From NCBI GenBank assembly GCA_910579225.1, contig CAJTTI010000028.1, forward strand, positions 1 to 19,481: 19,481 bases of DNA. The letters are read 5' to 3'. The DNA comes from an uncultured Lachnospiraceae bacterium (GTDB lineage: Bacteria > Bacillota > Clostridia > Lachnospirales > Lachnospiraceae). Made by a program: the position numbers and the translations under genes. The notes beneath the pieces are model-generated. The model worked only from the letters and a program-made list of their open reading frames with translations. It had not been told where the DNA came from and ran no database searches. Positions 13,188 through 19,481 of this stretch are shown piece after piece. Numbering within the stretch: position 1 is the first letter of the stretch; the number at the start of each line of letters is the position of its first letter.

Positions 13188-14342
13188 TTATCTCTCTTTC
13201 CTGAAAAATCCCGGAACTTCAATCTGCTGTTCTTTCACCGTACTTTCAGGCTTTTTAAAAGTCTTAAGGCCCGGCAGCGGCTGCACCACCTGTCTTCTCT
13301 GATCTGCTGCTGTCTTACCATATCCGGCCTGATTCACACCGGAAGACATAGCAGGCCGCTCTGCCTTCTGACGGAAATTGCCTGTTCCTGCTCTGTCCCG
13401 AAGTCCCGTAGCAATGACCGTAATACTAACCTCATCTGAATTGCTTGCATCGTACATGGCGCCAAAGATTACATTGGCCTCTTCGCCCACCTGTTCCTGA
13501 ACAAAGCTTGCTGCTTCATTGGCGTCAATCAGGGAAATATCTCCCGATACATTGATAATTACATGGCTTGCCCCTGCAATCGTCGTCTCAAGCAGCGGAC
13601 TGGTAATCGCCTGCTTGACTGCCTCCAGAGCTTTATCATCACCTCTGGCAGTGCCGATCCCGATATGTGCAATTCCTTTGTCCGTCATAACTGTCTGTAC
13701 ATCAGCAAAATCCAGATTGATCAGCGCCGGAAGATTAATCAGATCTGTAATTCCCTGCACCGCCTGCTGCAGCACTTCGTCCGCTTTCTTCAGCGCTTCC
13801 GGCATGGTTGTCCTGCGATCCACAATCTCCAGAAGCTTGTCATTGGGTATCACAATCAATGTGTCTACCGACTCCTTAAGCTTCTCAATTCCCGACAATG
13901 CATTGTTCATGCGCTGCTTTGCCTCAAAACGGAAAGGTTTCGTTACAACGCCTACCGTCAGAATTCCCATCTCCTTGGCTGCACGTGCAAGAACGGGCGT
14001 CGCACCAGTACCAGTTCCGCCGCCCATACCGCAGGTCACGAATACCATATCCGCTCCCTGAATCGCTTCTTTCAGTTCTTCAATGCTCTCCTCAGCCGCT
14101 TTCTCTCCAATCTCAGGCTTCGCGCCTGCTCCAAGCCCTTTTGTCAGTTTCTCTCCGATCTGTATCGCTGTCGGAGCCTTACAAAGCTTCAGCGCTTGTT
14201 TATCGGTATTCACACCAATGAACTCCACGCCTCCGATCTGTTCTTCTACCATTCTATTTACAGCATTATTACCTGCTCCACCTACACCAATCACTATGAT
14301 ACGGGCGGCTGCCTCAGTCTCATTCGTCATGATTTCCAACAA
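13188..14342 (-). CDS. ftsZ: Cell division protein FtsZ
   Basis: FtsZ is the tubulin-like GTPase that forms the division ring. From the preferred start it has 384 residues: IIVIGVGGAGNNAVNRM near the N-terminus, the tubulin signature GGGTGTG at about 107-113, NDKLLEIVDRRTTMPEAL, and the T7 loop NLDFADVQTVM at about 209-219. A variable linker rich in Gln, Ala and Arg follows, ending in the C-terminal peptide IEVPGFFRKER, which binds FtsA, SepF or ZapA. The frame is open to an ATG at 14375, but AAGGAGG sits inside that extension, nine bases before a TTG at 14342. The start is therefore probably TTG (TTG TTG GAA ATC; the second TTG gives the usual MLEI start). It has its own promoter. Confidence 0.96.
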   Translation of the reverse strand: MLEIMTNETEAAARIIVIGVGGAGNNAVNRMVEEQIGGVEFIGVNTDKQALKLCKAPTAIQIGEKLTKGLGAGAKPEIGEKAAEESIEELKEAIQGADMVFVTCGMGGGTGTGATPVLARAAKEMGILTVGVVTKPFRFEAKQRMNNALSGIEKLKESVDTLIVIPNDKLLEIVDRRTTMPEALKKADEVLQQAVQGITDLINLPALINLDFADVQTVMTDKGIAHIGIGTARGDDKALEAVKQAITSPLLETTIAGASHVIINVSGDISLIDANEAASFVQEQVGEEANVIFGAMYDASNSDEVSITVIATGLRDRAGTGNFRQKAERPAMSSGVNQAGYGKTAADQRRQVVQPLPGLKTFKKPESTVKEQQIEVPGFFRKER

Positions 14343-14399
14343 GGTTTTTATCCTCCTTATAAATACACTTCCCATGTCAGCTTACAATACAATAATTCT

Positions 14400-14428
14400 A
14401 CTATATCTTTTTTTTTTTTATTATGCAA
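14400..14428 (-). promoter_or_regulatory. Probable vegetative promoter of ftsZ
   Basis: On the minus strand TTGCAT (complement of 14423-14428) and TATAGT (complement of 14400-14405) are 17 bases apart, in an AT-rich gap containing an A11 run in the spacer. The -10 is one base off consensus and the -35 is a weaker match. The region upstream to 14513 contains a gene-free inverted repeat. Confidence 0.5.
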
Positions 14429-14472
14429 CCTATTTTTTATAATTTTAAAATGTTTTTTCTTCAATAAATATG

Positions 14473-14500
14473 GTTTTTTCGACATAAAATACGAAAAAAC
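14473..14500 (-). repeat. Inverted repeat with an embedded 0A-box-like motif
   Basis: GTTTTTTCG at 14473-14481 and its exact complement at 14492-14500 flank a 10-base spacer just after the ftsQ stop. On the minus strand the downstream arm is part of TGTCGAA, a perfect Spo0A-box core (complement of 14478-14484), about 75 bases upstream of the ftsZ -10. It could be a weak terminator for ftsQ or a regulatory site for ftsZ. The sequence does not decide between them. Confidence 0.35.
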
Positions 14501-14513
14501 ACTAAGAAAATCA

Positions 14514-15251
14514 TTATTTCAACGCTTCCAGAGAAATATGAGTACTTTCATCCGTATAGGTTTCCATATGTAGTGTCCCGGACTTGTCGTTCAAATCCGG
14601 CTCCAGCTGGCTAATGCGGGCAATCTTCTCTTCCAGGTGCTCTCCTGCCCCCAATGCAACCCGGACTTCTCCTAACTGCAAATACAGATCATTCATACTC
14701 CCAAAACGTATCTCGTCAGGATTCACATCATATTTTTTAAGGAGCTGTGTAATATCCAGGATCGTGTCAAATATTTTTGGATTTTCCACATTCAGACTCT
14801 GATACATGGCCAGATTATCAAAATAAAGGCCTGTAATTCTTGGGACCCCTTCTATCTCCTCTTCTGAACTCTCCACGACAATGCCGTCCTTATCAAAATA
14901 TACATTCTTTCCCAAATAGCGAACATAACCCACCATATTTTTTTCGTAGACACGGATGGTGATACTGTGAAAAGAATCCAAACTCACCTCAAAGTCGTCC
15001 ACAAACGGGATCTCTGGATGCTTCTGGTACTGATAGCGCAGATACAGATATAATGTGTTCCTCTGATATCCTTCGCCGACAATCAGATCTGCGATTTCTT
15101 CATTTGTATAAAAGGCATTTCCCGTAACCGTTACTTCTGTAATCCGGAAAACACCTACGAAAGACAGCAACAGCACGACCAATACTGCCAGTATGATGAC
15201 TGCTGCTATAAGTTTTCTGGAAAATCTGCCTGGTTTATTCTGTTCCGACAT
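14514..15251 (-). CDS. ftsQ: Cell division protein FtsQ/DivIB
   Basis: FtsQ/DivIB is a bitopic division protein that regulates septal peptidoglycan synthesis with FtsL and FtsB/DivIC. The 245-residue protein has a short basic cytoplasmic N-terminus (KPGRFSRK), one membrane helix at about 13-35, then the POTRA domain FRITEVTVTGNAFYTNEEIADLI and the beta-domain (SITIRVYEKNMVGYVRYLGKNVYFDKDGIV) with late VRVALGAGEHLEEKIARI. It lacks the extended tail of B. subtilis DivIB. The Shine-Dalgarno is weak: the nearest purine run, AAAGGA, is about 17 bases upstream. It lies between murA and ftsZ; a terminator precedes it. Confidence 0.88.
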   Translation of the reverse strand: MSEQNKPGRFSRKLIAAVIILAVLVVLLLSFVGVFRITEVTVTGNAFYTNEEIADLIVGEGYQRNTLYLYLRYQYQKHPEIPFVDDFEVSLDSFHSITIRVYEKNMVGYVRYLGKNVYFDKDGIVVESSEEEIEGVPRITGLYFDNLAMYQSLNVENPKIFDTILDITQLLKKYDVNPDEIRFGSMNDLYLQLGEVRVALGAGEHLEEKIARISQLEPDLNDKSGTLHMETYTDESTHISLEALK

Positions 15252-15295
15252 TATGGTAGAACGCTTGTCCTTTCTGAAAATGGGCCTGAATGGCT

Positions 15296-15327
15296 AAAAA
15301 GCCGCTTACGTGTAAACACGACGCAGC
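15296..15327 (-). terminator. Intrinsic terminator between murA and ftsQ
   Basis: On the minus strand GCTGC, then CGTGT, TT, ACACG and GCGGC form an interrupted stem (15301-15327) followed at once by five T's (15296-15300). It lies 41 bases past the murA stop. An outer 8-base inverted repeat, AAAATGGG at 15277-15284 and its complement at 15334-15341, encloses it. Confidence 0.65.
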
Positions 15328-15367
15328 TTCTTACCCATTTTTCCACACTGTTTATGGCCTATGTGAA

Positions 15368-16651
15368 TTATAACACAATTCCCAGGTTTTTCAAATCTTC
15401 ATTTATGTTTTCGTATCCACGGCAGACATATTCCATACCGCTGATGCATGTCTCTCCTTCTGCTGCCAGGGCTGCCATAATGAGAGCGGCACCTCCTCTT
15501 AGTTCCTTCGCCTCCACATGGGCGCCGTGCAGTCTGGCATCCCCATCAATCAGGGCAAAGGACTCTTCGCTGGTAATGGAAGCCCCCATCTTCCGAAGTT
15601 CTTCCACAATCTGAAAACGCGCCTCGAAGATTTTTTCTTCAATAAAACTCATACCAGATGCCGTGGACAGTGCAGCCATCAGCGCAGACTGGAGATCTGT
15701 TGGAAATCCCGGGAAAGGCGCTGTTACCATATACGGTATACAGCGGCACTGCCGCTCCATCTTCACATAGATCCAATCCTCTTCCGCTTCCACTACAGCT
15801 CCCATCTGGCGAAGCAGATCTGGCAGTGTCCCAAGGTGGGAAAGAGGTACATGAAGGAGGCGCACCTCTCCCTGAGTCATCATGGCGCCAAACAGGTAAG
15901 TTCCTGCCACAATCCGGTCTGACGGAATAATATATTCCGCTGCATGCAGCCGTTTTACGCCTTTGATTGTGACAATCGGCGTTCCGTCTCCTTGAATATC
16001 CGCCCCCATTTTCCTGAGAAAAGACGCCAGTTCTATAATCTCCGGCTCCATGGCCGCTCCATGAATCACCGTAGTTCCATCCGCCAGAACCGCCGCCAGC
16101 AGTACGTTTTCTGTAGCCCCTACGCTGGGAAAATCCAGATAGACCTGGGCTCCATGCAAGATCTCTGCATTTCCTGACAGCGTATGCTCCTGATGCTCAA
16201 ATATGGCTCCCAGCTGCTGAAGTCCCCGAATATGCAGGTCAATCGGACGTTTTCCAATCGTACATCCTCCCGGATAAGGGATCTCCACCCGATGCATCCG
16301 TCCCAGGATGCTGCCGAGCAGCGTGACTGTGGAACGCATTTTTCCGGCGCCATTTCCAGACACCCGGTAATTACAGACCTCCCTCGTGTCCACAATCAGC
16401 ATATGCCCCTCCCAACGCACTCTACATCCTGCATCCTCCAGAAGCTCCAGCATATGTTCCACATCCGATATTCTCGGGCAATGATGGAGTATGAAGATCC
16501 CTCTGCCCAGAAGCGTTGCCGCCAGAATCGGCAGTGCCGCATTTTTTGATCCCTGAACCAGTAACTCCCCTCGCATCCTCTGGGGGCCTTTGATATACAG
16601 TCTGTTTCTGTCCAAATCCATTCCCTCCGGACCCGTTTCCAGGTCTGCCAT
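15368..16651 (-). CDS. murA: UDP-N-acetylglucosamine 1-carboxyvinyltransferase
   Basis: MurA transfers enolpyruvate from PEP to UDP-GlcNAc, the first committed step of peptidoglycan synthesis and the target of fosfomycin. The 427-residue protein has GSKNAALPILAA at 34-45 (catalytic Lys36), the active-site loop PGGCTIGKRPIDLH at 127-140 with Cys130 (the fosfomycin-reactive cysteine is present), EPEI after the mid-point, and FPTDLQSALMA with the catalytic Asp in the second half. ATG 16651 has no clear Shine-Dalgarno. A GGAGG lies eight bases before an in-frame TTG at 16615 (codon 13), where homologues usually begin, so the true start may be there. It lies 28 bases after ftsW, probably in the same transcript. 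Confidence 0.94.
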   Translation of the reverse strand: MADLETGPEGMDLDRNRLYIKGPQRMRGELLVQGSKNAALPILAATLLGRGIFILHHCPRISDVEHMLELLEDAGCRVRWEGHMLIVDTREVCNYRVSGNGAGKMRSTVTLLGSILGRMHRVEIPYPGGCTIGKRPIDLHIRGLQQLGAIFEHQEHTLSGNAEILHGAQVYLDFPSVGATENVLLAAVLADGTTVIHGAAMEPEIIELASFLRKMGADIQGDGTPIVTIKGVKRLHAAEYIIPSDRIVAGTYLFGAMMTQGEVRLLHVPLSHLGTLPDLLRQMGAVVEAEEDWIYVKMERQCRCIPYMVTAPFPGFPTDLQSALMAALSTASGMSFIEEKIFEARFQIVEELRKMGASITSEESFALIDGDARLHGAHVEAKELRGGAALIMAALAAEGETCISGMEYVCRGYENINEDLKNLGIVL

Positions 16652-16679
16652 TATATATCAGTATATGCCGGACATGTGT

Positions 16680-17783
16680 TCAATGTTCCTTTTTCATGTA
16701 TCTGGAAACATTCAATATAAGTCCAACCTCTGCCAGCAAAAATGTCACGGACGTTCCGCCGTAGCTGATAAATGGCAGTGTAATACCGGTATTGGGAATG
16801 GTATTGGTAACAACTGCAATATTCAGAATTACCTGTATCATAATATGCCCCATCACCCCCGCTGCCAGAAATGCACCGAACAGTTCCGGAGTATGTGTGG
16901 CTATCACCATCAGACGCCAGATCAAAAGCCCAAACAGAAGAATCACAAGAAATGCTCCTGCAAGCCCCATTTCCTCACAGATGATGGAAAAGATCATATC
17001 ATTCTGTGCTTCCGGTACAAAGCCAAGTTTCTGCATGCTGTTTCCAATCCCGACCCCAAAGATCCCGCCGGAACCGATGGCATACAGCCCCTGCATGGTC
17101 TGATATCCCTTCTCATACAGTTCCGGATGTCTCCAGATAGCCAGGCGCTCCAGGCGATAAGACTCCACACTTAAGAAAATCCCGATAAAGCCGGCTCCCA
17201 ATCCTCCCAGCCCGATAAAGGGCAGAAAGCGAGGATTTGCAATAAAGATCAAAATAACTGCGATCCCCAAAATGATGATCGCCGTACTCAGATTATTAGT
17301 CCCTACAAGACCTACGATGGGAAGTACTTCCAGAATCACCAGAAACATATATTTCCATGATTTCATATGGGAAGCATTTTTACTGACAATCGACGCAAGC
17401 AGCACCACCACCGCCAGTTTCGCAAACTCCGAGGGCTGGAATGAAAGCGGGCCAAGAGACAGCCACCGTTTGGAGCCGTTATATTCATCTCCAATAAAAA
17501 GAACTGCCGTGGACAGTACCAGCGATATGCCGTAACCAATCCCTGCAGCCGGCATCCACCTGCGGTAATCCACCTGAGACACCAGATACATTCCCATGAG
17601 TCCGATACTGGTTGCAAAAAACTGCTTTTTCAAATAATAGGCAGGGTCTGCAAACTTGACCCTGCCATTATAAGCGCTCGTACTATAAAGCACGATCAGT
17701 CCGAATATAACCAGAATCAGAACGAGAATCAAAAGTACATAATCTACCGATTCTTTCGTATCTGTCCGTCTGTTGACTGTCAT
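16680..17783 (-). CDS. ftsW: SEDS glycosyltransferase FtsW/SpoVE
   Basis: This is a polytopic peptidoglycan polymerase of the SEDS family, acting on lipid II with a partner class B PBP at the septum (FtsW) or in the spore cortex (SpoVE). The 367-residue protein begins with a short basic tail and about ten membrane segments, the first VDYVLLILVLILVIFGLIVLYSTSA. Seen family motifs: ADPAYYLKKQ, LGPLSFQPSEFAKLA, GYQTMQGLYAIGSGGIFGVGIGNS, PEAQNDMIFSIICEEMG (with the conserved Asp) and TGITLPFISYGGTS near the end. The frame is open to 17831, but ATG 17783 has AAAGGA five bases ahead and fits best. It sits between mraY and murA, where B. subtilis has spoVE. Sequence alone does not separate FtsW from SpoVE. 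Confidence 0.92.
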   Translation of the reverse strand: MTVNRRTDTKESVDYVLLILVLILVIFGLIVLYSTSAYNGRVKFADPAYYLKKQFFATSIGLMGMYLVSQVDYRRWMPAAGIGYGISLVLSTAVLFIGDEYNGSKRWLSLGPLSFQPSEFAKLAVVVLLASIVSKNASHMKSWKYMFLVILEVLPIVGLVGTNNLSTAIIILGIAVILIFIANPRFLPFIGLGGLGAGFIGIFLSVESYRLERLAIWRHPELYEKGYQTMQGLYAIGSGGIFGVGIGNSMQKLGFVPEAQNDMIFSIICEEMGLAGAFLVILLFGLLIWRLMVIATHTPELFGAFLAAGVMGHIMIQVILNIAVVTNTIPNTGITLPFISYGGTSVTFLLAEVGLILNVSRYMKKEH

Positions 17784-17859
17784 GCATTTCCTTTCGGATA
17801 AATTCATATGCCTTTCTTCATATCTATGCATCTGTATCCGGATAAAGAACCTCTGGTTG

Positions 17860-18819
17860 TCAGACCGCCGCCAGAGCCACCAGGCAGCACAGGGCGGTCA
17901 CTATGGAAAATACTGCCACCACCCTCGTCTCAGACCAGCCACATTTTTCAAAGTGATGATGGATCGGCGCCATCTTAAAAAAACGTTTTCCATGTGTTAC
18001 TTTAAAATAAGTCACCTGAATCATCACCGACAACACTTCCACCAGGTAAATCAGGCCCACAATCAGTATGAACAGAGGAAGCTTCAGCATATACGCCGTT
18101 GCCGCCACAAACCCCCCCAGCGCCAGCGACCCGGTATCTCCCATAAACACACTTGCCGGATAGACATTAAACAGAAGGAAGCCCAAAAGTCCCCCGGTCA
18201 CCGCACAGGTCACAGGAAAGATTCCGCTGCCGGTTCCAATGGCAACCACAGAGAAAAATACCGCCACCATGACGGTTACGCTGGAAGCCAGACCGTCCAG
18301 TCCATCCGTGAAATTCGTCCCATTTACCGTCCCGATCACGGCTACAAACAAAAGCGGAATGGAGAACCATCCCAGATCCAGACACTTACCGCCTCCAAAC
18401 GGAATCAGCATCTGAAACCCCACGTCCGAATATGACGCCATATACCATGCAAAAATCCCCGTTACGACAATCTGTCCGGCCATCTTCTGCCCTGGAGTCA
18501 GCCCTTCTGATCTTCTGAGTACCACTTTAATATAATCGTCCAGGAATCCGACAATTCCAAACCCGACTGTCACAAACAGAATGGGAATAATCTTCGGATA
18601 ATCTTTTACATAAAACAAAGAGGTTATCACCACACTGATCAGGAAGATCACACCACCCATAGTCGGCGTCCCGTTTTTCTTCAAATGTGTCTGCGGACCG
18701 TCATCCCGAACCGTCTGTCCCACTTTCAGTCTCCGCAATACAGGAATAATCACCGGACCTGCCGCTGCACTGATGACAAAAGACAGAATCACAGGGATAA
18801 TAACACCAAAATCCATCAT
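17860..18819 (-). CDS. mraY: Phospho-MurNAc-pentapeptide translocase
   Basis: MraY moves phospho-MurNAc-pentapeptide onto undecaprenyl phosphate to make lipid I. The 319-residue membrane protein shows ten hydrophobic segments and all family motifs: GTPTMGGVIFL at 50-60, FLDDYIKV at 92-99 (catalytic Asp pair), NGTNFTDGLDGLA at 166-178, FMGDTGSLALGG at 225-236 and MAPIHHHFE at 283-291. The frame is open to 18882, but that part overlaps the promoter. ATG 18819 has AGAGGTG seven bases ahead and gives the normal length. It leads the division cluster and has a strong promoter. The usual next gene, murD, is absent; ftsW follows after 76 bases. Confidence 0.96.
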   Translation of the reverse strand: MMDFGVIIPVILSFVISAAAGPVIIPVLRRLKVGQTVRDDGPQTHLKKNGTPTMGGVIFLISVVITSLFYVKDYPKIIPILFVTVGFGIVGFLDDYIKVVLRRSEGLTPGQKMAGQIVVTGIFAWYMASYSDVGFQMLIPFGGGKCLDLGWFSIPLLFVAVIGTVNGTNFTDGLDGLASSVTVMVAVFFSVVAIGTGSGIFPVTCAVTGGLLGFLLFNVYPASVFMGDTGSLALGGFVAATAYMLKLPLFILIVGLIYLVEVLSVMIQVTYFKVTHGKRFFKMAPIHHHFEKCGWSETRVVAVFSIVTALCCLVALAAV

Positions 18820-18853
18820 AATCTTGCACCTCTTCCTCCACTCTTCTATCAAG

Positions 18854-18882
18854 AGTATACGTCTTTTGGCAAAAATTATCAA
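18854..18882 (-). promoter_or_regulatory. Vegetative promoter of mraY
   Basis: On the minus strand TTGATA (complement of 18877-18882) and TATACT (complement of 18854-18859) are 17 bases apart, each one base off consensus, 35 bases before the preferred mraY start. Confidence 0.75.
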
Positions 18883-18906
18883 CTGTGACTGAATTTTTTC
18901 ACAGTT
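18881..18906. repeat. Palindrome between the mraY and tRNA-Thr promoters
   Basis: AACTGTGA at 18881-18888 and its exact complement at 18899-18906 flank a 10-base spacer. It abuts the mraY -35 and lies 16 bases upstream of the tRNA -35. A run of T's follows on the plus strand, so it resembles a terminator there, but no plus-strand gene leads into it. It may be an operator. Confidence 0.45.
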
Positions 18907-18921
18907 TTTTTCAAAAAAAGC

Positions 18922-18950
18922 TTTACAAGTGACCTCTGATCTGCTAGAAT
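18922..18950 (+). promoter_or_regulatory. Vegetative promoter of tRNA-Thr
   Basis: TTTACA at 18922-18927 and TAGAAT at 18945-18950 are 17 bases apart, each one base off consensus, 23 bases before the mature tRNA end. Confidence 0.75.
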
Positions 18951-18973
18951 TATCATTGCTGTTAGGACAGTAA

Positions 18974-19045
18974 GCTTCCGTGGCTCAGTCGGTAGAGCGA
19001 CGCACTCGTAATGCGTAGGTCACCGGTTCAAATCCGGTCGGGAGC
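18974..19045 (+). tRNA. tRNA-Thr (anticodon CGU)
   Basis: The 72-base sequence folds as a complete cloverleaf: acceptor stem GCTTCCG with CGGGAGC (one G-U pair), D-stem GCTC/GAGC with loop AGTCGGTA, anticodon stem ACGCA/TGCGT with loop CTCGTAA (anticodon CGT), and T-stem ACCGG/CCGGT with loop TTCAAAT. It decodes ACG. The 3' CCA is not encoded and must be added. Six T's follow at once (19046-19051). It converges on the radical SAM gene, whose stop is 27 bases away. Confidence 0.97.
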
Positions 19046-19072
19046 TTTTTTCTGTTATGTCCGTTCTTTCTG

Positions 19073-19481
19073 TCAGCAATTCCCCACATATACATAGGGA
19101 AGGTACCTTCCGGCTGCATCTGCAAGCTCATATACCCTTTTTATGTCTGTGGCCTCCCGGTCCGTCATATGGTACCGGGGAAAAAACCGGGTAACATGAA
19201 GCGGAATCTCCCTGTCTACAGTTGCAATCCAGGCCGCTTCTTCTTCTATCTCGTCCAGCCAGTCATTCTCCCCTGGCACAATCAATGTTGTCAGTTCCAC
19301 ATGGCAGTCCGCTGCCGCCCTGACAATAAATGACTTTACCGTATCCAGATCTCCGCCCAGCTTCCGATAATAGTCTTCCCGGAACCCTTTCAGATCAATA
19401 TTCATGGCGTCCACATAAGGAAGAATCTGTTCCATAACCTCCATAATACGACGGTCATATTCCGGTCCTTCCTCCCGGTAT
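19073..19481 (-). CDS. amrS: AmmeMemoRadiSam radical SAM enzyme, 3' part only
   Basis: The frame stays open to the right edge, so only about the last 136 codons are seen. They match the C-terminal half of the AmrS radical SAM family: VDAMNIDLKGFREDYYRKLGG, then VELTTLIVPGENDW, DREIPLHVTRFFPRYHMTD and the end YVYVGNC. The CxxxCxxC cluster motif lies outside the window. The function of the AmmeMemoRadiSam system (with MEMO1 and AMMECR1 homologues) is not well established. The protein stops right after YVYVGNC, without the Cys-rich tail some homologues have. It runs towards tRNA-Thr. Confidence 0.8.
   Translation of the reverse strand, partial: YREEGPEYDRRIMEVMEQILPYVDAMNIDLKGFREDYYRKLGGDLDTVKSFIVRAAADCHVELTTLIVPGENDWLDEIEEEAAWIATVDREIPLHVTRFFPRYHMTDREATDIKRVYELADAAGRYLPYVYVGNC

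Noticed and set aside
13563..14573. A 336-codon plus-strand open frame opposite ftsZ and its upstream gap
   Set aside because: It is antisense to a certain gene, has no recognisable family, biased composition (many Arg, His, Ser, Cys) and no good ribosome binding site. Long shadow frames are common opposite coding DNA of this GC content.
18881..18906. CRP-like site TGTGA/TCACA upstream of mraY
   Set aside because: The half-sites are 10 bases apart, not 6 as CRP needs, and CRP control is not expected in Clostridia. Kept only as an unassigned palindrome.
1..19481. CRISPR array, transposon, integrase or prophage
   Set aside because: No spaced direct repeats, transposase or integrase-like frames were seen on either strand.

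Overview
The window looks like a chromosomal segment of an endospore-forming, flagellated member of the Clostridia, most likely a Lachnospiraceae-type bacterium. This rests on an early-sporulation locus (spoIIGA-sigE, sigG, a YlmC/YmxH-like gene), two short flagellins of the gut-Clostridia type, a cell-division/peptidoglycan cluster, and moderate GC with AGGAGG-type ribosome binding sites. Almost every gene lies on the minus strand. Only the YmxH-like gene, sigG and tRNA-Thr are on the plus strand. The genus is an inference from gene content.

Layout in the minus-strand direction (right to left). At the right edge are the 3' part of a radical SAM gene of the AmmeMemoRadiSam type and, facing it, tRNA-Thr(CGU). 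A divergent promoter region separates the tRNA from mraY. A reduced division/wall cluster follows: mraY, ftsW/spoVE, murA, ftsQ/divIB, ftsZ. Next come two shikimate-pathway genes, aroE and aroD, and then spoIIGA-sigE, the mother-cell sigma factor and its processing protease. sigG and the YmxH-like gene are inverted and converge on sigE with no spacer. Beyond them is a tight four-gene run: nrdR, aroK, a TerD-family gene and an AIM24-family gene. The left third is a flagellar filament region: two flagellin genes, each behind a sigma-D/FliA-type promoter, then two GT2 glycosyltransferases flanking a CgeB-like glycosyltransferase, and the first 21 codons of another gene at the edge.

How the genes work together. 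mraY, murA and ftsW make and polymerise peptidoglycan precursors, and ftsZ/ftsQ place that synthesis at the septum. SpoIIGA activates pro-SigE after asymmetric division, and SigG acts later in the forespore. AroD, AroE and AroK are three steps of the shikimate pathway split over two operons. The glycosyltransferases next to the flagellins probably glycosylate the filament. TerD and AIM24 are often stress-associated, but their role here is unknown.

The points most worth a second look are the stop-to-stop convergence of sigG and sigE with an order a simple inversion cannot give, a long-spacer spoIIG-like promoter fused to the aroD terminator, a cysteine-containing second flagellin, a flagellin leader with competing hairpins, and the nrdR-aroK-terD-AIM24 operon. 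I found no CRISPR array, insertion sequence, prophage or riboswitch. No gap between genes exceeds 300 bases.
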